Shown: positions 1 to 10,633 of the stretch, in pieces | Layout: the number at the start of each line of letters is the position of its first letter | Position numbering within the stretch: position 1 is the stretch's first letter | NCBI GenBank assembly: GCA_001414485.1 | Contig: LLEY01000044.1 | Location: 186,001-250,000, forward strand | Length of the DNA: 64,000 bases | Reading direction: 5' to 3' | From: Calycina herbarum | Taxonomy: Eukaryota; Ascomycota; Leotiomycetes; Helotiales; Pezizellaceae | Translations under genes and position numbers: made by a program | The notes under the pieces: model-generated | Seen by the model: only the letters and a program-made list of their open reading frames with translations | Told to the model about the DNA's origin: nothing | The model's database searches: none

Positions 1-1700
1 AAAATCGTTTAAGACTTCTTTATTTACTAAGATATAAGATTAGCGACTTCGTTTAGCTAATTAGTAATTATTTATAATTGTTTATAGTATCTATCGTAGG
101 TACTATCTTCTTAGATACCGACAGTTATAGTAATTAGCTTTGTACTAAGAGTAGCTTTTAAGTAACTCTTCTTAATTACGTCGTTCTATCTCTAGATAGA
201 AGCTTCTAGGATTAGCTAATCGAATTTATTAAAGAATTTATTAAAGAATTTATTAAAAGATCGTTGGTTTTACTTTGGTTAGTTAATCTAGCTAAGTGCC
301 TTTTACTATAGCTAAGGGTTATAGAATACTATATAAAGCTGTTCTAAAAATTCTATAACTATAAACTTGTTTTCTAAGCGAGTATATTCTATCTAAGGAA
401 AAATCCTTATAACTACGTCTTCTAAAAGTCTTCTAAAGACGTACTAGACTCTTTTCTTCTCTTATCTAATTAATAGACTATTAATTTCTAACTTCGCTTA
501 TAAAAGGCTTTTGAATTAAGAGAAGAGATTAGACGTACTTCTATTATATCTTTCTAGGTATAGAAGGTAGTATTTTAGCTTATAATTAGTATTCGTAACT
601 AATACTAGTATTAAAGTAGACGTAGACGTAGGTTATAGAAGGTTAGAAGAAGGAAGTCTTCCTTTAAGTCTTATAAGAGCTTCTTCTTAATAGCTAGAAA
701 GGTTAGCTATTAATTAGTTCTAACTTTTAGTAAGAAGCTATATCTCTCGCTACTACTAGTTAAACATATCTATTAACTACTACGGAGGTTCTTATATAGG
801 TTCTTATACGTCTGCTAAATTTATATCTTCTATTATATTTATAGTCGTCTACTATATACTTTAGACTATCGTGTTTATAGTCGTCTACTATATACTTTAG
901 ACTATTATATTCGTATAAAACCTTATATTTCAACTATAAAGGATTTTCGTATAAGATCTTATATCTTAACTATAAAGGATTTTTATACTTATACTATATA
1001 TATAAGAAAGGTTCGAAAGATCTACTATATATAGTTTATTCGACGTACTTAATAAGTAAATATAAGAAAGAATAAGTTAATTCTAATATTATAGACCGAA
1101 TATAAAGAGGTTAATAGATAAGGTTATCTTTATTATAAGAAGAATTAACTAAGAAGAGAAGTCTATTCTACGTACGAGAGAAGAGGTCTTATACCTCTTA
1201 CTTTAAGGTTCCTTAGTAAGTATAAACTATAAGAGACTGAGATATTATTATAGCTCTTATTATAGCTTTCGTTATAGCTTCCGTTACTAAGGTAATTACC
1301 GAGGTAGTAAACCTTAAGCTCTTATTATAGATCGGTGAGGTAATTACCGAGTAGGTAACTACTATAAGGTAATTGCCGAGGTTGTTACGTAAGGTTACAT
1401 GAGATTACGTGTCTATACAAAGGTCGGTAGACCGAGTACTCTTCAGGTGTAAACCGTTATAAACGAGAGCTATAGCGAGATCTTAGCTCCTTTATAGCTA
1501 TAATAAAAGCTATAGTAAGATCTTAGCTATACGTACTTCTAGCTCTTTATAGCTCGTACGAGATTTCAGCTACTTATAGCTTATACTTACTTAGTAACCA
1601 CTTTTCTCTAGGTATATAACCCGTGTTATCTTCGTAGATCGAACTATAGCTTTAAATTCTCGTATTTATATATATATACTCTTATACCGTTGCTTTTAGT
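1..1700. other. AT-rich, RIP-like degraded DNA, no gene seen
   Basis: No open frame of useful length on either strand. The base composition is very AT-rich, with TpA abundant and CpA/TpG depleted, as left by repeat-induced point mutation. Small imperfect tandem duplications are visible: a unit of about 36 bp twice at roughly 835-908, and a unit of about 37 bp twice at roughly 915-972. At 1280-1390 the word GGTAATTRCCGAG recurs three times. The parent element could not be identified. Confidence 0.7.
835..972. repeat. Two small adjacent tandem duplications
   Basis: Two copies of a unit of about 36 bp (containing TAGTCGTCTACTATATAC) lie back to back. They are followed by two copies of another unit of about 37 bp (containing CAACTATAAAGGATTTT or its C-to-T variant). 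The copies within each pair differ mainly by transitions. Likely decayed repeat DNA with no coding content. Confidence 0.6.
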
Positions 1701-1711
1701 TATAGTTTATA

Positions 1712-2585
1712 ATAGTTTATAAGAGAGTAGTTAGAAAGGTTCTTATTTAAAGACGAGTTTTAGTATAGATTACTAAGTAATAAGGACTTTAAGACGTTAA
1801 AAGAGACGTAGAGAGGCGTGTTATAAGAGGAAGGTCCGCCGGGTTTATAAGAGATTTACGTAGCTCTTTATAAGAAGAGGGAGTATAGAGAGTATATAAG
1901 ATTTATAGACTAGAACCTATATAAGTAATAGAATAGCTATACGGAGCTACGGGAAACGGAGCTATAGAAAGGTTTTATAGATAAGAGTAAGTGCTTTATA
2001 GGTCTAGAAGATATACGAAAAGGCTATAGAGGCTTAACAAGTCTATAAGAGAAGGAGAACTAGGAAGGCTTAATAAACAGGAGTAAGAGCTTTATAGATT
2101 CGAGAGATAGTTAGAGAGATTATATAGATACGAGTAAGAGTTAGAAGGAAGCTATAAACAGTCTATAAAAGGTAAGTGAAGACTAGGAGAGTCTATAAAA
2201 GCGATACTACTCCTCTTATAATTAAAAAAAGCCTCTTATAGATTTTAGCTAGTTCTTTATATATAATATATATTAGAAGTAGAATAAGAAAGTAAACTAG
2301 GTCTAGTATATAAAGTAAAAGACTCTTTTAAATAAAACCTCTTAAAAACTATAAGTCTCTTAATAAGTCTCTTAAATAAAAAGGTCTAGAATCTACCTCG
2401 TAGCTTATAAAGAGCTATAGATTAGCGTAGCGACGAGCTAAAGAGACTAAAACTTAGAAATACTTAATAAGACTAATACTTATAATCTCAGATCGAGGTT
2501 ACTATAAAATCTGAAATAGTTCTCGAAGCTTATATAAAGCCGACTATAAAGATTTTAGTAGAGCGGTAGTAACCTCGTCTATATT
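1712..2585 (+). repeat. Dispersed repeat family R1, copy 1 (RIP-degraded coding-like block)
   Basis: This block recurs at 5003-6155 with scattered transitions. Read on the + strand it keeps one frame interrupted almost only by TAA/TAG codons, where RIP would convert CAA/CAG. That frame is rich in E, L, R and Y, as in an acidic/basic coiled coil, with repeated segments like RRLNRQE and LYRYEQEL. This looks like the remnant of a coiled-coil protein carried by a repeat. The family is not recognised. The pogo-like element at 2618 lies just beyond its right end. Confidence 0.6.
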
Positions 2586-2617
2586 ATACTATCTAGAAAT
2601 TCGTATAACGTGGTATA

Positions 2618-4458
2618 CCAGGACCTCGTGATTATCAGAACCTTGTGAATTTTTTCCTATCCTACTACTTTAAAATATAATAAAACTACTATAATATATT
2701 AAATTAATTAAAACTACTTAGAATCTAATAAACTAGATGTATCTACAACTTCTTAACACGTCCGCGTATTATAACCAGTTTTTCTATAAGTGCTATAACG
2801 TCGCCGAGTCGTTTGTCCTTCATCTTCTCTACCCTTCCTAGAGCGCTTATTACGTCGAACCTGCTCCTCCGCATTCTTCTAGGCTAATCTGTCCTGTGTA
2901 TCCTCTATAGTAAGTATACCTCCTTCTTAGACACGGGTATTTTTAGCCCTCTGGCGTTTGCTAAGGGCTTTATTTACTGTTCAAAGTATACGAACCTCAG
3001 CTAATAAGAGGGTTACCTTATAGGCTAATCGCTTTATACCTTTTACTAACGAAGCGATTATCTAGAAAATAGGTGTTAGCGAGCTTCCTTAGTAACGAGT
3101 AATACGATCCTTAACAAGAGTTGATTACGAAAGAGCTTTAGAAGGGTTACGAGGAGTCTAGGAGACTTAAGAGGTAGCGTCGGCAGAGGGGGGTCTGGTA
3201 GGTATAGGAGTCTATAACTTAATATTAAGCTTTGAGATTATAGTCTAGGGTTCTAGAGGTACTAGACTAGCTCTACGGAACCCAGCTTTAGCGTTTTAGG
3301 TTGTTATTAACTGGTTATAGGCTATGTAAAACGTAAGAAAGAACTCGACCTTAGTAATATAGTTTATATAAGCCTTGATAAACGTCTCGATTTAACGCCT
3401 ATATATACGTTTAAGAATACTAAAACACCTAACGTCGAGTAGCTAGGTTAGATAAGACGAATAAGAAGGTAGACAAAGAGTAATAATATTATATAACTTA
3501 TAATACTCTTGGAATACTGCTGATTTATAACTCTTATACCTATCTAGAACTAACATTCGATATAGCTCTTTTATATAACCACGAGTATACTTATCGAAGT
3601 ATTCTAGCTATTCTAAGCCTGTCTTATTATTAGTCTATCTATTGCTAGTTGGTTTAATAACCTAGTTATTAGGAAGACCGCTCTTAGTATACTAACTAGT
3701 AAGGTGATTTTTCTCTTAAACTACTAAGAATAGAGGGATGCTTAAACCCTCTCTATTAATATAGACAATTGCTATAGCCTATTCCCGATTGCCTGGCTAG
3801 ACAGCCTTACCTCTGCTACGTCGATCAGCGCGTATAACAACTATTCTAGTATAGATAACACCTATTATAAAACCAGTCTTATCAAAGTTGTAGAAATCGT
3901 AGTCTTAGATCTTATATTTCGCCCGTATATTCTCTACTAGTCGAAACCACGCGTTAATTAGCTTAGGATCTTCGTATAAGGCCCTTTGGAAATCGTAAAC
4001 GCGATTAAAACGCGTCTTTAGTTCTAGACGTCGTTGTATAAATCGTTGTACTTAGTTCTTTCTAACGCGTTATCCTCTACGCGACTCGAGTATATAATTT
4101 GCTATATCTTCTACACTACCTAGCCGGGGCGTAAAGCCTCTTATATCTAGATCAAGTATATTTTAAATAATCACCTCCTCTTCTATTATAGTTATTTTAT
4201 GATTTACTAGCCAGCGTTTGCTAAGAGTAGTTCGACCAGCTATTCTATCGGTAAGTGTAGAATAAGAGACTCTGTATAGCTTCGCAGCTTTACTACGGTT
4301 TATTCGTTTAGATAATCGAATAGCTTCGATAGCTAGGATAATTCGAGCTTCTTAGGTTTAAGATTCTATTAGGTAGTTGTTAAGAAAACGCGTGTTAAAG
4401 TTAGAGGTAGTAGGGTAGGGAAAAAATTCACGAGGTCCTGATAATCACGAGGTCCTAG
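2618..4458 (-). mobile_element. Pogo/Fot1-type DNA transposon, RIP-inactivated
   Basis: The element is about 1.84 kb, with terminal inverted repeats of about 52 bp. The left end reads CCAGGACCTCGTGA and the right end gives CTAGGACCTCGTGA on the other strand. A second AGGACCTCGTGA-like copy lies inside each repeat, and each end is flanked by TA, the usual Tc1/mariner target. On the minus strand at about 3.5-4.0 kb a decayed transposase is readable: NFDKTGF (first catalytic Asp block), GNR followed by a hydrophobic IAIVYIN segment, a second Asp in LVLDRYKSY (expected LxLDGHxSH, with G-to-R and H-to-Y changes as RIP makes) and LTQLLDVRCF (expected LQPLDVGCF). In-frame stops show it is dead. These motifs fit the pogo/Fot1 branch (DDE_1 superfamily). 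Confidence 0.85.
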
Positions 4459-5002
4459 TATACTACGTTAACTATTAAAAAGTTAAAAACACGAATACTA
4501 CTACGTAACCGAGTCTATATAGAAATACTAAAGTTTAGTTCTAGTTCTAGTTAACTTCTTTACTTATAATAATACCTCGTCTACGATACTACTACGAGTA
4601 CTAGACCTGCTTTATCTCTCTAATTCTCTTTTATAAGTACTTATATAGACGGTGTATAAAAAGAGCTTAGATTCCCTAGTTAGTATATATTATAGATTAA
4701 TATTCTATATATAAGCGTATTTAGCTAATTTACAACTTCTCTCTTAATTACTAGACCTCTTTATAAGCGACTTCTTTATAGACGACTTCTTTATAAGCTC
4801 TTATATACTTCGCGTACTATTTATAATAACGAGATTTCTATTATAAGTAATAGAGAGAGCTAGTTTTATAAGAAGAACGAGTATAAAGGTTTATATAAGT
4901 ATAACGTATTATTAAGAAAGCTTTATAAGCGAGATTATAAAAGGAGTAGTAAAGGAAGATATACTAAGAGACTAGGCAAGAGTAGGAGAATAGGCGAGAG
5001 TA

Positions 5003-6155
5003 GTTTATAAGAGAGTAGTTAGAAAGGTTCTTACTTAAGAACGAGTTTTAGTATAGATTACTAAGTAATAAGGACTTTAAAGCGTTGAAAGAGACGTAGA
5101 GAGACGTGCTACGAGAGGAAGGTCTACCGGGTTTATAAGAGATTCGCGTAGCTCTTTATAAGAAGAGAGAGTATAAAGAGTATATAAGATTTATAGACTA
5201 GATATAATAGAACTATCAGGAATGATCGGAATTAGAATTGCCGAGTCTACGTGCCGAATAGGATACGATACAGATGTTGTTTCAGGTTTTAGAAAAGCCA
5301 GATAGCTTCCGAACTTACTATTGTCCGAACCTTATATAAATAGCTGCCTCCTCTCTATCGGGAAAGACTAATTTAGTCTTTTCCTTCGTATTAGAGCCTA
5401 GTATTCAGATATGTCATTCTATCGAACGTACTTCTATATACCTCTTTTATAGTAGTATCTGTTTCGTACTATTACACTAGAACTTATATAGATAATAGAA
5501 TAGCTATATAGAGCTACGGGAAACGGAGCTATAGAAAGGTTTTATAAGTAAGAGTAAGTGCTTTATAAGTTCGGAAGATATATAAAAAGACTACGGAGGC
5601 TTAATAAGTCTATAAGAGAAGAAGAACTAAGAAGGCTTAATAGATAGAAGTAAGAGCTTTATAAATCTAGGAGACAGTTAAAGAGGTTATACAGGTACGA
5701 GTAAGAGTTAGAAGAAAGCTATAAACGGTCTATAAAAGAGAAGTAAAAACTAGAAAGGTTTATAAGAGCGATACTACTTCTCTTATAATTAAAAAAAGCT
5801 TTTTATAGATTTTAGCTAGTTTTTTATATATAATACGTATTAGAAGCGGAATAAGAAAGCAAACCGGGTTCGGTATATAAAGTAAAAGACTCTCTTAAAT
5901 AAAACCTCTTAAAAACTATAAGCCTCTTAATAAGTCTCTTAAATACAGAGGTCTAGAATCTACCTCGTAGCTTATGAAGAGCCGTAGATTAGCGTAGCGA
6001 CAGGCCGAAGAGACTAAAACTTATAAATACTTAATAAGACTAATACTTATAATCTTAGATCGAGGTTACTATAAAATCTGAAATAGTCCTCGGAGCTTAC
6101 GTAGAGCCGACTATAAAGATTTTAGCGGAGCGGTAGTAACCTCGTACTTTATATT
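5003..6155 (+). repeat. Dispersed repeat family R1, copy 2, interrupted by a solo LTR
   Basis: Second copy of the 1712-2585 block, nearly collinear, with transitions distributed throughout. It differs by one insertion of about 280 bp at 5203-5476 that copy 1 lacks. Copy 1 therefore serves as the empty-site reference and proves the LTR arrived after the repeat was duplicated. No intact reading frame remains. Confidence 0.7.
5203..5476 (+). mobile_element. Solo LTR of the Gypsy element, with CTAGA target duplication
   Basis: A 274 bp sequence starts TATAATAGAACTATC (a TGTAATAG start changed by RIP) and ends GTACTATTACA. It is flanked on both sides by CTAGA (5198-5202 and 5477-5481). It is the same sequence, in opposite orientation, as the LTRs at 9177-9451 and 17007-17281. 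The uninterrupted repeat copy at 1712-2585 shows the empty site. It is best explained as an insertion of the Gypsy family followed by LTR-LTR recombination. Confidence 0.9.
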
Positions 6156-6409
6156 ATAATAAACCTATATAATTTTTAATTTGATATTTATCTTATATAT
6201 CTCTAAACCTGAAAACATTAATATTTCTTATATTAAATCGAATATCTATATCTCTATATAGATACGACAACCTTATATATACTTACTTCTATTCGTATCA
6301 CTTATCTTACTCTTCTATTAAAGTTTCCTTAACTATCTCTAAAACTTAATAGTCTCTACCTATCTCTTACTCTTCTCTTATCTCTTACTCTACTCTATAA
6401 AATAACAAT

Positions 6410-6618
6410 TATTATAATACTACACTTTAGAGAATAAGAGTAAAAGACTTGAATTCTATTCTATACTCTATAAGAGTATAAGACGTATATATATATAACT
6501 TTATAATAGCAATTACTATATCTATTTACTGAAAAAACTCTTTCTCGGTATACTCGACGAGTATACTAATATCTTCTTAAGTAGCTTAATATAACAGATA
6601 TTACCGTATCTATTAACA
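6410..6618 (-). repeat. Copia 3' LTR, heavily RIP-mutated
   Basis: A 209 bp repeat, starting TATTATAATAC and ending TATTAACA on the + strand. It aligns along its whole length with 19694-19901. Nearly every difference is C-to-T or G-to-A in this copy. A purine-rich tract (AAGAGAGC on the minus strand) lies just inside it, as expected of a polypurine tract beside a 3' LTR. Confidence 0.9.
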
Positions 6619-8399
6619 GCTCTCTTACGGTTATATCTAATAATAGCTATTTCTATAAAAACCTTATAAGTAAAAGGCAGTTTTTATATAGCTTCTAAGA
6701 AAAGCCTAGCTAGTATAAAAACCTAGGCGTAAGCGTCTTATTCTTTATCTCTTCTATAGTATTCTCTTTATATATATCTTAAATACTAATAGTCGTAGAG
6801 GTTTTATAAGTACGTTAGTAAGTATATATACTATAGAGTAGTAATCGACTATAATCTTAATATATATAATAAGCTGCTATATATAGTAGAATTAGATATT
6901 AATATACTTACTTCTTACTTCAGGTATAGTTCTCTAGGTTCTTAGTAAGCGTAATCGCTGACTGATTATCGTAGAGAAGTAGGACTGTAAAGTTGTCTTT
7001 TAAGTACTATGAATAGCTAATATCTCGTAGTAGTCTACTATACTAGACAGCCTGCTTACTTATCTAGTAAAGTACTATATACTCTACCTCGGTAGTCGAT
7101 ATAGAGATTAACCGCTACTTCTTCGACGTCTAAGTAATAGATCCTCCGTAGATCTTAAAGATATACTTATAAGTCGATAGTCGATCAGCTAGGTTACTAG
7201 TATAGTCTAAGTTAGAATACCTCTTAAGAGCCTATAGTCGTTCTAAGTTACTATAGCGAATAGTATAGCTAGGTGTGTCTTTTAAGTAGCGTAAGATCTA
7301 TAATACGTAATTCTAATATCGTATAGTAGAGTCTAAGTAATACTATATAAGTCGGTAAATAGCAAAGGTAATATCTAGCTACGTGTCTCTCTATAAATAT
7401 ATTAGACTTCTAATAGCTCTTTAGTATAGAGTAATATTAGCTCGGGGTTTATTTTGCTTAGCTTTTCCAAGGGTCTATATTCTACCTATAGAGGTAGGAT
7501 CTACTTGATCGCTGCTCTCTAAATACTTATTAACTAGCTTAAGCGAGTAGCTTTTCTAGCTAATAGTTAGCGTCTACAACGCTCGATCCTATATAATCTT
7601 AAGACTAAGAAACGTGCTAATCTCTCTTATGTCTTTAAGCTTATATAGTTTTTTAAACCTCTCTTTAAACGAGTTAACCTTGTTTAAAAAGCGCTCTAGT
7701 ATAATTATATTATTAATATAGAAGTTAATAATCAAGCTTTTATCTCTATTAATAAATACGCTTAAATTACTAAAAGAGAGCTTTAATCTAAACTTAGCTA
7801 GTCTATTATAAGCTTTAATATACTACTCTCTTCTAGACTGCTTTAGACTATATAAGACCTTCTATATCTTAAGTATAACGCTAGAGAGTAATAAGAGTCC
7901 TTGAACCTCCTGTATATAAACCTCTACGTATAACTCTACTTATAGATATACTATATCTACGTTAACTTAGTAAATCTCGAGGTCCTCTATATACTCTATA
8001 GCTAACAAAGCTCTAATAGACTTATAGTAGATAGTAGATAAGAATATTTTAAGAAAGTTATTACCTAGTCTCTAACTATATCCCTAAGCTACTAGTCTAG
8101 CTTTAAAGCGGTCTATTAACTCTATAAGAGTATACTTTATAGTAAAGACCTACTTTATACTAACTATAGCCTTTATAAAGAGAAGCTTAGTATACTTCTA
8201 GGTCCTAAGAACCTGGAGCTTAACTAATTTATTAGTAATAACATCTTTCTATTACTAAGCGTACTAAGGGTTGCTAACCGCCTTATCGTACGACTTTAGA
8301 AGAAGTATTTTATAAGTATTAACACTTAAGGCTATATCTTTGTTAAAGAACCTCTAGAGCCTACGTTCGCGGAGCCTATAGCCTATCGAAGCTTTATAA

Positions 8400-8727
8400 T
8401 ATAACGAAACTCAAACGAACTAAACAAAGATAACTAAGTCTTAAAGGTTAGTATATAGGTAAGAAGTACAGATACGCTAGGTTGTTTACTTAGAAGTGAA
8501 CTCGTTACTTATATCAAAGATATTAAATAAGATAATAAGATTAATAACTAAAGTTAAGTATAAAGCTCCTATTTAATAGTAGATATACTAGTCTTATATA
8601 GAACCTTTCGTTTATATTAGAGTCCTACTTAGTAGGAGTCTTAAAGATAGAGTCCGACTCTATTTCCAGGGCTCTTTAAAACTAGACTCTATTATCTAAC
8701 CGTTCTAACTGAGTCACGTGATATAAC
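8400..8727 (-). mobile_element. LTR-like insert of a third family, inside Copia
   Basis: A segment of about 328 bp starts TATAACGAAAC (probably TGTAACGAAAC before RIP) and ends near CACGTGATATAAC. It is the reverse complement of 16251-16548. Flanking words TATAA (left) and TGTAA (right) could be a target duplication with one RIP change, but the right end is one base ambiguous. It separates the Copia linker from the reverse transcriptase region. Probably a solo LTR. Confidence 0.6.
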
Positions 8728-8865
8728 TGTAATAAGATCCTTAGGATTATATATTCTTCTATATTTAATCCTTTCTACCTATTAGAGCGTTACCTAGACT
8801 TTACTTATTCACGTACTAGTATATAATTCGTGATATATAACTAGGTTTACTATCTATATACTAAT

Positions 8866-9003
8866 TAGACGTGTAGGTCTTTCTTCTACGACTAGCAGTT
8901 CTATCTACACGTTTAGAAGACGTGTAGGTCTTTCTCTTATAACTTACTATTCTATCTATATACTTATTAGATATACGAGTCTCTCTTCTACGACTAGCAG
9001 TAG
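8866..9003. repeat. Short minisatellite in the Copia linker
   Basis: About three imperfect copies of a unit of about 49 bp containing TAGGTCTTTCTTCTACGAC. They lie between the LTR-like insert and the acidic linker of the Copia polyprotein. Copies differ mostly by transitions. Confidence 0.55.
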
Positions 9004-9176
9004 TTCAGGCACTCTTAGATAGCCTAGGCACTTCAACTAGCCTGTTTAATAGTTCGAGTGCTCTAAGTAACCTAGGCGCTTCTACTAGCCTCTCTTCCTC
9101 GGGTTCGTCCTCGCTTAAGTCCTCTAACTCGCTAACGAACCCGCGAGCAGAAGTCTTATTACTCTACTTCTATTTT

Positions 9177-9451
9177 TATAATAGTACGAAACAGATACTA
9201 CTACAAAAGAGGTATATAGAAGTGCGTTCGATAGAATAACATATCCGAATACTAGGCTCTAGTACGAAGGAAAAGACTAAATTAGTCTTTCTCGATAGAG
9301 AGGAGGCAGCTATTTATAAGAGGTTTAGATAATAGTAAGTCTAGAAGCTATCTAGCTTTTCTAAAACCTGAAACAACATCTGTATTATATCCTATTCGGC
9401 ACGTAGACTCGGCAATTCTAATTCCGATCAATTCCTAATAGTTCTATTATA
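9177..9451 (-). repeat. Gypsy 3' LTR
   Basis: 275 bp, same family as 5203-5476 and 17007-17281. It starts TATAATAGTACG and ends GTTCTATTATA. It is less mutated than the right-hand LTR; for example it keeps ATCCTATTCGGCACG where the other has lost several G and C. Confidence 0.9.
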
Positions 9452-9959
9452 TCCTCTCTCTTTAAAAAGACTTATTCTTAAGACTTCGTATTATCGGTGT
9501 AGTATCGGTACGATATCGGTAGGCGGTGTCTATAAGCGGTAGTATTATAGTTTGTAGTTTAAATTATAGTTTATTAGTCGTCTTTTATATAATAATAGCG
9601 ATAAACGAAAAAAGAGATCTAATTAGCTATCGGGTAGAAGTCGGTAGACTATAGTAGTATTTACAACTTATTTACTATTACTGTTTATAATAATAGTAAT
9701 AAATAATAATCGTAACACGCTAGCTATTGTTATTAGTTATATATTAGCAGCTAACTCGCCCTCGATTCTGATTTCTTTTCCTCTTTCCTTTCTAATAAAT
9801 AATAATAAATTAAATTATAAGAATACCTTCCGATTAGGTATATCTTCCTATACTAACGTCTTTAGATATATAAACATATAATATACACACACCTACAACG
9901 TAAGTTTTCACCTTCAGAGTCAGGGCTGATTTAGAGTACTAATCAGTTTATATAGCATA

Positions 9960-10633
9960 ATGCCTCTTTCTTGCCCTACTAGTGCTCTTCCAGATACCCA
10001 CCGCGTCTGCTGCGTTCGGTGCCTTCGGGCAAAAGCTAGAGACAGGGAGTACGAGTATGTCTTCGCAAAAGACACATCTAAGAAGTACGAGTATTACGTT
10101 AGGCAGAACGCCGTTTATGTCCCGGTAAGCAGTCCTGAGTCTGAACCAAGTCTGAACCTATACTGACCATCGTAGTTGCCCTGGTTTGTAGAGAAGGAGT
10201 TTGCTGTCTTACAGCTCTTAGAAAGCCCGGTTGCGATCAAGAAGGCCGCTAAGGCTATTAACAAGATCATAGTCGTTGCTGCTGCGGAGGCACCTAAGAC
10301 CATGACGGAGTTGCAGTACTCGCTCCTCGAGGAGACTCAGGCGCTTCGCGTCGAGGTTGATTTCAACAGGCCAGTAATGCCGTGCAAGTCCAGATTCGGG
10401 ACCTCCTCGAGGCCCATCTGAAGAGCTTGCGGGTCGCGGGTGGTCGTCAAGGCAAGAAACGTAAGCACGCGGAGGTGGAGGGGGTTCCTGGGGATGAGCC
10501 GGTTCAGGTCCCTTTCGGTAGGGAGAATAGCGAGGACGAGGATTATAAGAACGAGGATAATAAGGAGGAGGCTGAGGCTGCTGCTACACAGCTGGCTAAC
10601 GGGGCAGCTGGGGCAGAGGAGGTTGAGCTTTAG
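9960..10633 (+). pseudogene. Opposite-strand accessory gene remnant of the Gypsy element
   Basis: A GC-richer island near the 3' LTR on the strand opposite to pol. Three overlapping frames appear to be pieces of one protein. The first (9960-10166) has a cysteine-containing start (CCVRCLRAK) and a KKYEYYVRQNAVYVPV stretch. The second (10176-10421) is helical (VAIKKAAKAINKI, then MTELQYSLLEETQALRVEV). The third (10382-10633) has a basic GKKRKHAEVEG followed by a long acidic tail (ENSEDEDYKNEDNKEE). The shifts between frames imply small indels or unmarked splicing. Some fungal Gypsy elements carry an additional gene besides gag-pol; whether this is such a gene is an inference. The family is not recognised. 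Confidence 0.55.
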
